Positions 35,086 to 48,100 of a stretch of 61,511 nt of DNA are shown in pieces. The stretch's first letter is position 1. The number at the start of each line of letters is the position of its first letter. The DNA is from Silene noctiflora. Its lineage: Eukaryota; Streptophyta; Magnoliopsida; Caryophyllales; Caryophyllaceae. A program made the position numbers and the translations under genes. The stretch is from NCBI GenBank assembly GCA_009801015.1, contig VHZZ01000106.1, forward strand, positions 191,142-252,652, written 5' to 3'. The notes under the pieces are model-generated. The model ran no database searches. It was given only the letters and a program-made list of their open reading frames with translations, and had not been told where the DNA came from.

Positions 35086-36825
35086 GGTGAGTGTCAATAC
35101 AAATCATGATTCGACTCGAAAAATCGATTTAAATTCCCCCAAAATGAAGGGAGAACCTGTCTGGAAATAACCCAACATTGAAAACGACTCAACCCGATAA
35201 TAACCTGCATATTTAGGATGTATTTAAAATTTGTATTTAAAACAACTGTAGCTTCTTACCCTAACTCAACTCGAAAAGCCGAAACTCGTATAAAACTGAC
35301 TCATATAAACCTGAAACAGACACAACTTATATTTCACCTGAACCTGTAAGCTGCTCACTTGACCCGTTTGACAGATAGATGATAGTGAGTCGGATTTGAA
35401 TTGGGTCTTATATGAGCTAGATTCGTGTCATATATGTTCGACCTATAATCGACCAAGACAAGGTGAGTCCAAAATCTTTAGAACAAAGTCCAACGGTCGT
35501 TCGGTTGGATTTAGGATAGGTCTAACTCTTTAAATGAAAAAAAAAAATTCATACATATTTGGATTGTACATGATAACAGTTGGTAAAATTTGGATTATAC
35601 GTGGTGGTAGACGGTAGTTGTCAAAAAACCCTTTAACTTACAATGTTCAGTTTTTGTTCAGTATAGGTCATATTGTACTGTATAACTTCAAGTTAATTCA
35701 CTGCCGTTTAGGTCTTATAAGTTCAACTGAGTTCAATTCGATCTTGAGTTTGCATTGAATTTGATCAAAATTGAAGTCGATAAATTTTTTACAAGGCTTA
35801 GACCCGCGTGTTATATGATTCCAAATGCCGTGTAATAAAAAAAAAATCACCCGTTTATCCCATCTATACAAATGGGGTGCTATTTGACATTTTTTGACCC
35901 GTTATAATTTTAAGACGAAAATATTGGACTCTGCAGACTGAGCCTGAGAAACTATAAGCTCAAACTTTTTGCATAACTTATGGAGCCTACCGGCTTAATC
36001 CCTCGAGGCTCGAACTTAAACTTAAGGAGTTTAATTTCACGATATAACTAGAAGTGCTTAATTACGATTTCGTACAGGAATAAATAAACACTATTATGAA
36101 TCTGTAAAATCTGATTGATTTCAAAATCTGACATTGCTGCATGTGTTGTATTTGTACAAGATCAATAATTCTGGTTTGTTGATCACTTGAACTTGATTAC
36201 TTTAGCAGACTTTTGAAACCAAATGCTGCAAGACTTCCGTCGATGATTAACAACAGAAACCCGGCTTCACTTTAGTTTGATGGTCCTGATCGAACTCCTG
36301 GTGCTACTGCAGGTCATGCAGCTATCAGCTAGCTTGAGTTTTGAAGATTGCGATTATATGAGGCACGTCAAGCAGCTGAAGTATCTAGATAAGATACTTG
36401 AATAAGACCATGTCCAGACGGTCTACTTCTCATTTACTATACGATTAATGAGGTGGTCTCACATGTAAGCTAGAATGGTGATATTAATCAACTTGGGAAA
36501 CAGATCGGCTACTGGTCGAACTCCCTCCTTCCGACTGCTAATATGCAGTTTAATTCCCATGTGAAGCCCAACTAGGCTTTCGTATGTCAGCCAATTTGGC
36601 TGCAGCCTCTGAGAGTCAGATGCGCCACGACTGTTGTGAAAGTATTGCCTCCTGTCGAGTGTTGAACAAGCGACAGGAAGTGACCGTTTTGCCGTGGAAC
36701 ATGTTGAGATGGATGCACAATCTTTCCTACTTTTAGAGATGAGCACATTTCAATCTGGACCTGACCGTTCCGTCTAGAACAGTCAGACGATTACCATTTC
36801 ACCATCATCATGGTAGAAGAACAAG

Positions 36826-37455
36826 CTAAAATGGTGGTCGTGGAGCATTACCATCCCATTCCGACAGACCATCACCACCAGGAAAAGGGCATCCATCACC
36901 ACCAGTACCGTGCATTTCCTGATGCACCTCCTGCAGTTGCTCCTGATCAAACGGCAACCTCTCGTAAAACGCATTTGAGAACAAGGCTACCATCAGTAAA
37001 ACAGGCCCATCCGCTACCAATGGCCCAACAACAGACCCACCCATCACCCTCCCATCACCACCCGACAGAAAAATCGACAACCCGCCAGCACCAGGTGGCG
37101 CAGGCGGGGGCAAAATTGTTCCTGTCAATGACAGCATCTCAAACCTGCCATTTAAGGTCACAACACTATTACTCTCAAAACTGTTTCTCAGAGTTGCATT
37201 AATTACAACTCCATTCCCACTAAGAATACTTATACCTTTACACCTCTGATAAGCATAATTTGCCAAAGATTGCATTATATCAGCTCCTGAAGATATCTCC
37301 AGTAAATGAGATTCAAGAGCATTTGATGTGTCTTTGGTTACTACAGTGGGTGCCTTGTCCTTGTTCTTTGATCCAGTGGGCCGCCCTCGAGCTCTTGCCC
37401 GACTCATTTTACCGGACCGTGAACTGGGTTCTGCCTGGTCCAATGATTTCTCCAT
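36826..37455 (-). CDS. AHL: AT-hook nuclear-localised protein, clade A (type-I hook, PPC domain)
   Basis: This is one exon with no intron, 209 residues, as usual for clade-A AHLs. A single type-I AT-hook at about residues 21-32 reads RARGRPTGSKNK, with the intact R-G-R-P core that inserts in the minor groove of AT-rich DNA. The PPC/DUF296 domain covers about residues 47-168. It includes LESHLLEISSGADIM, GRFEML (the six-residue interaction motif, normally GRFEIL), LTGTILPPPAPPGAGGLSIF and GPVLLMVALFSNA. The tail ends APRPPF, as in several clade-A members. AHLs form multimers through PPC and act on chromatin, often restraining hypocotyl growth. Its place between SPL and HMGR fits Arabidopsis AHL29/SOB3 (At1g76500, next to HMG1). 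The region before the hook is shorter and less glutamine- or histidine-rich than in AHL29. Confidence 0.9.
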   Translation of the reverse strand: MEKSLDQAEPSSRSGKMSRARARGRPTGSKNKDKAPTVVTKDTSNALESHLLEISSGADIMQSLANYAYQRCKGISILSGNGVVINATLRNSFESNSVVTLNGRFEMLSLTGTILPPPAPPGAGGLSIFLSGGDGRVMGGSVVGPLVADGPVLLMVALFSNAFYERLPFDQEQLQEVHQEMHGTGGDGCPFPGGDGLSEWDGNAPRPPF

Positions 37456-37799
37456 TTTTCGAGTAGTGGAAGAGCGTTCAAACCAGCAGCAGAGTCAGAA
37501 AATGCAATTTTATATTTCTAGCAGGGCTGACAATGTTGACGATTTTTTCTATGTTTTCCGATGAAAATTCGATGATTTCGACTTCTCAGCAAAGAATTTT
37601 AATCTAAGAAAGCATAGCTAGCATTACTCTTAACAAGAATGTTATTTTTTTGTAGGAAGATGAGAAAGCAGTCAAAGTTTATTACTTCTTGTAGCAGTAA
37701 TTTCTTTTGTAAGCTCACTGTTTTTCCTCAACCTCTACATCAACTTGCTCTTGGATGGTTGACAAAAAAAAAAAAAAGGAAAACTTAAATCGTACTTAC

Positions 37800-37905
37800 T
37801 TTCTCGGTGTTGGTGGTAAGTGCTCTTACTTCTTAACCAAGTGGTCATCGCTCATGAGTTCGATTCCTCACTCTTCTGAATGAAAAAAACGTACTTCAGA
37901 GGGTT
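37800..37905 (+). mobile_element. Possible tRNA-derived SINE fragment
   Basis: GGTGGTAAGTGCTCTTAC, then AACCAAGTGGTC and GAGTTCGATTCC, resemble the A- and B-box region of a tRNA-derived SINE head. An A-rich stretch follows (GAATGAAAAAAAC). No target duplication was found. Confidence 0.4.
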
Positions 37906-39951
37906 CTACCTTTCAAATTGTCTTCGATACCCAAAGGAGACCGCCTACAGGTTGTTAGAGAATACTCCTAGTCGACACCAAAAAGATACTTACGTGCAAG
38001 AGTTCTGCGGTTTATTTGTTTCGAGCATATGAAATATGAGAGGTTTTATAAGGTGGATATATGACATGCAAACAGTTGTGTCTGTAGATATGCATTATAC
38101 AGAAGAAAGTGAATTAATAAGTGCATGCTGAAACCAACAGGATAGCAAGTTGTTCACTAATAGTGAATACACTAATAATGAGGCCGGGCTGATCGTCGAC
38201 CAGACAGGCACAGTAATTGATCTCGATCCAAATTCAAGAAAGTCCTAAATCGCCCCATAACCATCAACCAAATCCTTCTTCTCCAAACATACAACTAAGT
38301 TTTCCCCATCCATGAGTTACTCTACAGGACTACTGTCATAAACACGCTCTATTTCAAGTCAAACCGCTTTTGGGGAAAAAACATTTCGGGTGTGCTCCTA
38401 CAAGTAATTTTGGGTACGAGTTAGGTTTATTCAAGTCACTTTTAACATGGGCTGTTACTATAGCAGTTAGAATCACGGTGTTCTGTTTTTTCATCTGTGA
38501 ACTCGATTATACTCCCTCCTATTCAATGTAATCTTCCCCTTTGATCATTATGTGGACGGGAAATGTCGAACACAATAAACCTTGTTATGAGCCCTCTAAT
38601 ATTGGATGGTTAACATTTCTTTTGACTTTCCTTCCTATATCATAGTCATCAGGTGCCATCAGGAAAAATATTGTCTGGTGTTCGATGTCCCCATGTGTTC
38701 CTCAAGAGATACTCTGTATCTATCTTAATAATGTAACTAGTGACTAGTGACCGGTGTGACCGAAAATCTAAGATATCTTCATGAAAATATTTCGAGATAA
38801 GAGTAATTATCTTGAGAAATAGAACCTTAATTAAAAAAACGGAAATAGGATCTTGATGGTTAGTGAACAGTGATGACTGAAAAAATCGACACAGGAAGAG
38901 CTTGAGTGTGAAAAAAAAAAAAGTCGATAAAAAACATTTTGGAAAAGTTACGCTATTAAAATAATGCTTTCACATAACGAGGTGAAAAAGAAAAATAGTC
39001 ACTAAAAAACATTTTAGAAAAGTTACGCTATTAAAAATAATGCTTTCACATGACGAGTGACGGAACCGATCATAATTGAATTCCAATACAGCATTATCTT
39101 TCATATAACCCCACTCCATGTGAACATGATTCCATTATGTATTGGACACTTTCCCTTCTATCCTTGCCAATTCATTTCATCTACCCATTGTCCTTTCAAT
39201 AATATAGAAACATTCCCTAACAAGAAAACAAGAAAGATTTCGACAGCATCTTAATCGATAATTCACGTTCCCGCCACTTATATAGTCACTAATTCACGTT
39301 CTTTGACGTGCCATGCTGCCATAGACTGATAGACCGCTGCTATAGCTATATATAATCCCCTATCCAAGCTCTCGGGTATATGTATATATCCGGTATTAAC
39401 TGCTATGTAAAGGTATTGACGATATCAAAAGCAGGCAACGACAGCAAATACTAAGACCAAGCTTCAAACCAACACAACATATACCACAAGGGGAACATTT
39501 CCCGGCATATACCATAGAAAAAGAATCTGGGAGACGGGGTATATAGTATATTGTCAACATCACATGCTTAGCTATCTGCCAAGATCGTTGAATTAAGGAA
39601 CAAAGCACAACTGCTATAGATCTCTCGAGAAGAATCGTCTTTATGGCTGTAAAGAAGGCTTAAATGGACACATACTGTAATCACTTGCACATAGATTTCA
39701 AGAATAACTCTCAAAGTAACACAAGATTTCTTGTTTTGATTCAATCTTTAACAACGAACTCGAGAGGCAACGCCAACCAACCTCCCAACCAGCAGTCTGA
39801 TTCCAAAATTTATCAATATGACCACAAAAAAGGACCTCAAACATGAACACAATTACAATCCCATAAACCCTGTTTTTTTATCATGACATGGTTCTAAACA
39901 CATCAGCATCAAGAAATTGTCTTTGTTACTTCCTCTACACACAAAAATCAA

Positions 39952-40180
39952 CTCGTTTGGTTGACATCCGGAAGTTGAATTGACACAGGACTTTCCAAAT
40001 TACCTGGGGGGGGGGGGGGGGGGGGGGGGGGGGCTAGGTAATCAAACTCCTCCATTATGGAGGACTTGGAAATTCATGGGAAAAATAAAATCCCATGATT
40101 TGGGGTAACCAAACATCTCCCATTTTTCCAAATCACGGGATTTTCCAATTCACCCATTTTTATGGGGGCAACTAAATGAG
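39952..40180. mobile_element. Tourist-like MITE with a 28-G run
   Basis: The left end CTCGTTTGGTTGACATCC is roughly inverted in the right end GGGGGCAACTAAATGAGGCC. Inside, ACTTGGAAATTCATGGG and CCAAATCACGGGATTTTCCA are partly complementary. A run of 28 G lies at 40006-40033. Confidence 0.5.
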
Positions 40181-40501
40181 GCCTAAGTTTTTCAACCCAG
40201 GATTGTGTAATACAAGAAGTTCAGATGCAGTTCTCACAGGAGTGCAATTTTCCAAAAGACCCAAACCTTCCATCCTTGGAAGCTCATCTAGAATTATTTG
40301 CTTGGAAAAGAGAAGGAAATTTTTTCTCTTTGTAAAAGTAATCTGATCGAGTGAATCAAATTCTACAGATATCAGAGTAAGAGTATATGATCAATTAGAG
40401 TAGGTTTACATCCTTCAAACTCATTTTCAGTGAAGAATAAATTCATCACTACTCACAAGGAAAAACTGCATCCTGAATACCCCATGGCGCCCTTTGTTGT
40501 G

Positions 40502-40561
40502 CAAATGAAAGGAAGCAAACCAGAGAAAGCGAAAATGGAATGGTTTGCTTCCTTTCATTTG
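40502..40561. repeat. Perfect 21-bp hairpin
   Basis: The 21-base segment 40502-40522 is exactly the reverse complement of 40541-40561 (CATTTG at the outer end, GGTTTGC towards the loop), with an 18-base loop. Flanks do not pair well beyond the arms. Confidence 0.8.
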
Positions 40562-41923
40562 GTTGGGAGCATATATCTCATTTTGTATCGAGTTCATAGA
40601 TCTGACGTAAAAAGGAAACAAAAGGCTAATAAAAAAACGAGAGCTACATTCCTAGGAAAAAGTGGCGAGTAGTTCCCCTCCATGTAGATCCACTAGTCTA
40701 AGCCTCAAGGAATTCCACATCTTTGATCTATAGTACTTCACCTATTTGAGCTAAATACTTGTGACAAAAAAACAACAGTACACCACGCCCAAAACCGAAG
40801 CTACCCAGTACAAACAACAATTAAACATCTAGCCAGTGTTTATGTCGAACTCCGAACTACAGCAAAGTCAACTTGATATACTGACAGCCATAAAAACTAG
40901 GCCGACGGTAATAATCCAAGTTACCACATGACCAAGTAGATAAGCTTACTAGACTTGCATACTGGCCAACCCCTAACATACTAACCCACTAAACTACATA
41001 TACTCTCAATTCTGAACTGCCACATGTACTTGGGGCATCAAAACTGGTAAAACTCCGTCTCTACTACCACTACCATGTCATCCCACATCACCTAATAAAA
41101 AAACATCTCGCCAAAAACGATAAATCCAACAAAAAGAAACCTCAACGGCTCAAATAGCTTGTTGAATGGGACCCACAAGCCACAACTTCCCATCTTTCCC
41201 ATTGAAAGAATTGAGGAATCAATTCCTACATCAAGAACGTGAAGGATAGGGTTGATCATCGGTAAGGACTTCTTCCCAAAAAGTTTTCCGATGAGAACTT
41301 ATTAGTGATAATTACTGTGGAATTGTGGATGCCCTTTGCAGCTCGCCTTAACGACTACTAGACAATGGCTCACCAAGAGACATATGGTTTACGAAAGATG
41401 TTTGACACCAAGAGACACCTTGTGCAATTGGGTCACATAATCTAATAACACGCTAATCAAAGCTGACTGATAAAAACGTATGCTGAATTAAAAATGACCT
41501 ACACATGCAATCTCATGCTGCATCAGGTTATAGATACCCCCATTACAGAACGTAGGAGCGCTATCGATAAATATATGGATGACATTAAGAAACTCAAAAG
41601 TCAAAACACCATATCTACTCCAAAATATGATTAATACTTCAGAACATACGATCAAAATTTGTGTACAGCATCAAGCTTATCACCCTTATTCATAAGTCAG
41701 AAAAGATTTCAGAAACAGCTGTTATAGTATATATATATTCCACCAAGTTATTATTGGTGAAGCATAACATAACATATGAGTATATCTAACTGCCTAACTT
41801 AGAAAGATCAGCAAAAAAAAAAAATCACGATTTCACATCGATTTGCAACTGGACTACTAGGACAGTATTCCACGAAAAGTTCATAAACTTCTATAAACTT
41901 ACAAAAATAGCAAAAGAGCATAA

Positions 41924-43463
41924 TTAACCCTCAGAATCTTTAGCTTTCTTCTTGTTGCCATAAATCAAACCGTTTTCCTGCAAGTATCAACCATCCCCAA
42001 TCAAAATGGCAGTTGTAAATGAAACAAGAAGAGTGCAAACACCACCCAGGTAAAAAAATTATTTTATATAACCAAACTAGAAGTCATAATTTAAATGCCA
42101 ATTTATTTCCATTTCCAATGGAAACAGACTCAAACGTTTTTGAATTCTAGTTCTGGATAGGATGGAATAAAACAAAGTAGCTCATCAAATTAACTGCGCT
42201 ATTCTTATAGTGGAGTAGCAGCCAGTCTCTCGGTGTTACTAACGCGTTTACAGCTGCATACTTTTGACCCATATACCCTGTAACATGTGTAAAGCTGCAT
42301 AATTTTGACCCCCTTTACCCTGTAATGTGGTGTCGAGCTGCGTACTTTTGACTCCCTTTACCCTGTAATTCGCAACTTTCAATTTGTGTTATCAAGAAAC
42401 AGTATCTGGGTGTTACTAACACGTGTAAAGCTGCATACTTTTGAACCCACTTTACCTTGTGACGCATGTAAAACTGCATACTTTTTGACACCCTTCCTCC
42501 TTCTTACCCTGTAATTTTGTAATTCGCTTCATCTGAGCTCTTGAGGGCACTAAGGTAACGTGTCATTGTCGGTATGATGAGCTACTTTCAAAGGTTATTA
42601 GCTAAAATACATTTGAATCTCATATGGGCAACTTTTGAACCATCTCAAAAACTACACAACAACCTATGTTACTCCGACTTGGCTCAAGTGGCCGTAAATT
42701 TCCTTACAGAGTGTCATACACCGGACCAAAGTGAAGTATCAGGAGTAACATAGACCACGACATATAAGGGCATTAAAAAAAGACACTACCTGAGGATCTG
42801 GAATAGGTTTGCGTTTCTCAACATATCGATAGGGGTCTGAAGCTGCAGCAAGTGCTGCCCTTTCCTACATAACAACACAAATTATAAAATTGGCTTCAAT
42901 CTAACCTCAACCATTCAAATTCATGAATCATTACGACTTCCTCACTCCGTCTCATTCACTTGTTTACCTTTCTTAATCCTCTGTGAGCGGTATTTTAATC
43001 AAAGGTACAAATGATCGCGACAGAGGGACTATTAAACTCAAAAGAACACAAATTCACAAATATGAATCATTCCTTCCACCCTCCCTCCCTCCATCTCATT
43101 CATTTGTTTTTTTCATTCTCTATAAGCCGTATTCTAATCAAAGGTAAACAAACGATCACGACAAAGGGCGTATCAAACTTAACAGAACACAAAATTCACA
43201 TAATTTGAAACATTACAACTTCCTGCTATGAGCGGTATTTTAATCGAAGGTAAACAAATAACCGAGACGGAACGAGTATTAAACTAAAAAGAACAAACCT
43301 GTTGTTCACGTTTAAGATCCTGAGCAGGTTTCACCCAAAGATAATAAGCCAAAGTACCAGCAACAACCCATGAAGCTAAATTAGACCCACCTCTTAAACC
43401 TCCCATTGAATTCCCTATAAATGATCTTACATTTCCTAAACTCCGTTTCCATCCATTACCCAT
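41924..43463 (-). CDS. Small conserved plant protein, 97 residues, one membrane segment
   Basis: Three short exons, 43463-43299, 42864-42790 and 41977-41924 (55, 25 and 17 codons plus stop), all GT-AG and phase 0, give a 97-residue product. It starts MGNGWKRSLGNVRSF, has a glycine-rich stretch (SMGGLRGGSNLAS), then a hydrophobic segment (about residues 31-44, SWVVAGTLAYYLW). A charged tail follows with SDPYRYVEKRKPIPDPQ and a basic end (GNKKKAKDSEG). The phase-0 joins, the clean split between domains and the absence of stops all point to a real gene. I think close relatives occur across land plants, but I know no function. The basic N-terminus, single membrane segment and charged C-terminus would suit a small organelle-membrane protein; that is inference. 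Introns 1 and 2 hold Stowaway copies and a tandem repeat. Confidence 0.75.
42233..42530. repeat. Tandem repeat of about 50 bp in intron 2 of the small gene
   Basis: About five diverged units contain GTAAAGCTGCATACTTTTGA followed by CCCTTTACCCTGTAA. Spacing varies, so the array is old. Confidence 0.75.
42941..43285. mobile_element. Cluster of Stowaway-type MITE copies in intron 1 of the small gene
   Basis: Three diverged copies lie side by side. They share TCTCATTCACTTGTTTACC- or GGTAAACAAATGA-type ends and a GAGCGGTATTTTAATCAAAG core. Related ends occur at 10760-10900. Confidence 0.6.
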
Positions 43464-44109
43464 TTCTTATCACACTTCCAATCAATCAATCAATCAATCA
43501 ATCGATCGATATATCGATAAATCGATAAATCAATTGATCATTAGAGATGAACTTGCAATATAGTAAGATTTTAGGGTATTATGGTGTTATAGACGGATGA
43601 ATTGGTAAAAAGATTGTTAATTTAGGTAATTAGAGTGAGGATTTGAAAAGGGTAATTTGAAAAATTGGATTTTTGTTTGAATTTTGAGGGGAATTTTGGG
43701 ATGGAAGATTGAGGATTGTCTTGAGGAACAAGAAGGGAATGAATGTGATGTCTAGTTTAGCCACGTTTACTTGATCACTTGTGTGTCAATTGTTAGCTCC
43801 CATGGGGATCGAGATTCGAGAACTCGGGTGGAGTCTAATGGTTAAAACTCGATAAAATATTGTAAGGATTTTAGATTTGAGTTCATGTAAAGAATAACTC
43901 GGTATGGATTAATTAGGGCTGAGAGTCTAGACTTGGTAAGCGGGTTAATCGGGCTGTGTGAATGAGCTATTATGAAGTTATTTAGGGATAATAATGGCAG
44001 CGTGGAATAATATACATTCAGGTCAAATTATATCGGTCGGATCAATTTGGTTACGAGTCAAACTCGGGTTCTCAAGTCGAAGGTCGAGTTATTCAGGGGG
44101 CGTAGGTAG

Positions 44110-44350
44110 AGTTGGCAAAATTGACCTGACCCGACCTGACATCCGAATTCAAGACTCGAACTAGATCCGAACCCGAATTGACCCGACCTAATATAACCCG
44201 ACCTGAATGTTTATTGTTGCAAATTGATTATTATTCATGAATAATTTGATAATAGTTAACCCGAAAATGACCCGACCCGATCCGAACTCTGCAGACCCAA
44301 AATCGTCCCGACCCGACCCGAACCCAACCTAATTGACCCGCTTGCCGGGT
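44110..44350. repeat. CCCGACCCG-rich dispersed repeat, copy 2
   Basis: This is the reverse-orientation match to 34835-35085: GGCAAAATTGACCTGACCCG at one end and AATTGACCCGCTTG at the other, with AATGTTTATTGTTG in the middle. Confidence 0.6.
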
Positions 44351-44705
44351 TTAGGCCTAGGCATGTTGCCGACTACAACGGGCAAAAGCTAACCCGCCCC
44401 CAAGAACCAAAATTGTCTGAAACTCGACTCCATAGAACTCGAAAATAGGGTGAACCAAAATCGAGCTAATTGATAACTAATGTAGCAAACTTTTTTTTTT
44501 TTTTTTTTTTTTGAGAGCTTGACAAGTATTGTAATTGGGAAAACTGAACAAAGGGAGTTCAAAGTATACAACATTCACCGTGAATCGGACTTAGAATGTG
44601 TGAAACAAAAATCGACATTGTTTCGAACAAACTTGGGATGATTACGATTGTCACGGCCAGGAGGCAACAACAAAAAAACACTTGCCAAAAGTGTATAAAA
44701 ATAGC

Positions 44706-44806
44706 AATAGGTCTCATTTATGACGGATATATCCTCTCATGTGGGTTTTAATTGACCCGTCACAAGCTTGTGACGGATATCGGCCATCACAAATGAGAAT
44801 TTGCGT
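44706..44806. mobile_element. Short inverted-repeat MITE in the HMGR 3' flank
   Basis: GTCTCATTTATGACGGATAT and GTGACGGATATCGGCCATCA, ending ACAAATGAGAATTTGCG, are related to the GACGGA- and AATTCTCA-bearing ends of the Mutator-type element at 691-886. A central GACCCGTCACAAGCTTGTGA is partly self-complementary. Confidence 0.5.
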
Positions 44807-45131
44807 AAAAATAGATGGGACAACGGAATCACACTGAATAACATTATCCTCAACAGAAACTGCAGAAAAGATAACAATCTACAGCCTGTTATTATAACTT
44901 CTTTGTACAGCATTAACAAAGACAACAGACCTTGCCCCTTCAACATGGTGGGCGACATCCGAAAAACACGACACCTGAGTTGAACAACTATACACAACAC
45001 ACCACAACCCAGCTCAATTCGTCGAACTGATGACAAATAATGGACCATTATACAGCTAGCCATGTTCCAGCTTCTTACTATATTTTGGATTCCCTTTGTG
45101 TTCACTGGTCGCCAATTACTTACCTCGGGAT

Positions 45132-48100
45132 TCAACAAGCGGCTTTGGAAATATCCTTGCTTGATCGGTTGTATTTCATGTGGCTCTTGACCAACTGACC
45201 GGCTGCTATGGCTGACATAAGGGACAGTTCTCCAGCTAGAACGGAACCGGCGACAATGGTGGCAAGTAGCCTCGCGTTTGCTCCTGGTGACGCTCGGCTT
45301 GCCCCCTTCACACCGATTAGGTTTAGGCAGGCAGCTTGCGATGCAAGTTGTGTTCCTCCTCCAACTGTTCCCACCTATACAAAAATAAACAAATAACGTC
45401 GGACTTGGTTCCCATTCCGCAGCTAACAAAGACAATACTTTTTGTCCTACTCTAGTTTTTTTGTATCTGAGAGAATTAAAACACCCTTGCAGGATGCATT
45501 TTCCCCTCGGAAATAAGCCACAAATGAAAAATAGATGCCGTAACTTACACATACGGGGGGAAAAGTCTGCTGAAACCCTGAAAGGAAATAGATTATCATT
45601 ACAGATCTGAAACAGGAAAATTACCTCAATAGATGGCATGGATACAGAGATGTGCAAATCCTTGCCATCATTTACAGCTTCCATCATGGTGATGCAGTGT
45701 GAACTTTCAATGTTCTGAGCAGGATCCTGCCCGGTGGCAATAAAAATGGCGGAGACAATGTTGCTAGCATGAGCATTGAAACCGCCAAGTGCTCCAGCCA
45801 TGGCAGAACCGGTTAGATTCTTGAGCATGTTAAGTTCTACAAGGGCAGCTACACTGGTTTTCAACACATTCTTCACTACGTTTTCCTTAATGATTGCTTC
45901 ACAAACAACCGACTTTCCACGCCCCTCTATCCAGTTTACAGCAGCTGGTTTCTTGTCAGAGCAGAAGTTTCCTGACAGATATATAGCAAAAGCCCAATTA
46001 TTAACATATACTGCGTGCTTTCAACGTGACTTTTCTTGTATCCATGTCGCAACAAATGGCTAGAGAGATCAACTGAACATGACTTGTACAAGAGTAAATC
46101 TTGCCATTTTATGACATGTTAAAACCCTCCTAACCCTAGAGACACTGCAATTTATTTACTCGAAATAAAAAACAGCAACTTAGAAAAAAAAAAAAAACAT
46201 TAGTATACACACAAAAAAAAAAGAAAAAAAAAAGAGGCAGGTAGGTGGTCCATTATTAAGCCATATGAATTCACTAAGGGTGGACTTCTGAAAGATACCG
46301 AAACGAAAAACTTTTATTTAATGAAATAAATCTGAAGATTCCTAAAAGTGCTGGAAGCAAATAATCTAAGACATGTTAGAAGAATCCTGCTGAATCATCC
46401 ACTTAATCAGGCATATGCAAGATGCAATAATTTGAATTACATCAAAATCAGGACAAATATAATGAAATAAGTGACAGATACACAACTAGCTGAAAATGGT
46501 TGTGGAACTGATTCTGTGGTGTCAACAATATAAATTATGCAAATCGACAAATTAATAGGGTATTAACACTACTGTCAATCATGGGTATTAAGTATTAGTT
46601 GAGCTTCATCTCGGCCAGACCTGATCTCGGTTGTATTGCCCATAAATGTTGCTGATTCGTGTCAAAATGTGGTCGTGGTAAATGAGGTAACCTTAATAAC
46701 TCAGTCGAAATGCAATGCTGCGCCCTAGATTTAATACCATGCTGCCAATACCATAACATATACACACTATAAACATCAGCCAATCTGACTTATACTCCAT
46801 TCTAACTTCTAAGGGGGTAACAAATGAAACTGTAGCTGACGGACAGGAATGCAGCAAAATTCACATGTTGCTGATGTTCATCTCGGCCCGTCAAACTGAC
46901 CAATCAAAAGGGAAAGGGAAAAAGCTACTACAGCTGATCCCACTAATTAAAATGCCTTAATGCTTACATATCAACGTCTTCATACTACTGCAGGTTATAA
47001 GGGTCCATTGCATACAGTTCCTCCTATTTCACTACCAGCTATTGCTAGTGGAAGAGGAGACATTGTAGCATTTCAGTATCTCTAAAAGAGTAAAAGGGCG
47101 AATTAATGGTCTCGCCACCAAATCTTTAAAAAGAGAAGTAACAGAAACAACGAAAGTAGTTAAGTGGGAGTAGTTAAGTGGTACTTGAGGGCAAGTAGCC
47201 ATTATCTAGGCTATATGACCTCACGATTCATCAATACCTGAATAGAGTGGACTGAGACAGTTCAACAGTTGTGAGTTTGCTACTACGAAGTATCCCATTT
47301 GTCGCAGTCATTTGCTAACCTTTTTTTTATTCTTTGTGAGGGGTATTAAATATATATAAGCCAAAAGCAATCACATCATGCTCAAAGAAAAGACTAAGAG
47401 GTGCTAATGATCGAAGAACTGCTCCGACACTGATTTGAAGCAGAACATAAAATATTGTACTTTTAGAAGTAATTGATGAGCATGATTAACACCACAGATC
47501 AAAATCAGGAGGAAATATTATGGCCACAAGCAAAAAGTAAAAGAATCGTGATCCCGCTCTTCAGAAGTAAGGGGTACCATAACGGTAAATGTTGTCTCTA
47601 GACATCATTTTGATACAACTGCATAATTAAAATTAATTACGTCGTCTCATCCAACTTCTAATGACATTATCAATCCTTAATTACTTATACAACATGAGTT
47701 ACAAAGAGAAGGGATTGAGAGTTCATATTAAGAGTCCTAAAAATAAGGTAATCAGTTGCTAGAAACAAACCCATACGTAACCTTCTAATAATAGTCAATG
47801 TCCAGGAATATGCCAGATGATACACATGTAAGACAATGACCCGACTGGGACATCTCAGAAGCAATCAAAAACACAAATTATTCTGAAAGACAGACCAAGT
47901 GACGAGGACAATCTACCAGCATCTAATCCAAAGTCGGGGAAACAAAAATCATCTAGAGCTCTAGAAGTGGCAATTTTTGAAACGATGACAATGATGCACA
48001 TGCAACTAACAGGGTAAATTCCGGCAAACAACAAACAAAATAGAAACACTAGCTCTAGTAAATAGCCTTACTGATGTCAAGGGTCAATTATCGTCAACCA

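Larger units (their letters stand above)
33532..36825. other. SPL upstream region and AHL 3' flank
   Basis: It contains the SPL leader, its likely intron and promoter, an (AAT)n run, and long CCCGACCCGA/GGGTCGGGT low-complexity DNA at about 34830-35370. The AHL 3' UTR lies at the right end. A reading frame at 36459-36746 on the minus strand is not conserved and is taken as UTR. Confidence 0.55.
37456..41923. other. Intergenic region between AHL and the small membrane-protein gene
   Basis: No conserved coding sequence was seen in about 4.5 kb. It contains a SINE-like fragment, a duplicated TTTTGGAAAAGTTACGCTA-type stretch at about 38937-39050, a Tourist-like element with a long G run, and a short perfect hairpin at 40502-40561. 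The right end is probably the 3' UTR of the small gene. Confidence 0.5.
43464..45131. other. Small-gene upstream region and HMGR 3' flank
   Basis: It contains the small gene's promoter and leader (with an (AATC)n-like patch near 43480), a CCCGACCCGA-type repeat, a T22 run at 44491-44512, a MITE at 44706-44806 and the HMGR 3' UTR. No gene was seen. Confidence 0.55.

Noticed and set aside
40427-40672. Overlapping reading frames on both strands
   Set aside because: They result from the palindromic hairpin and show no similarity to any family I know.
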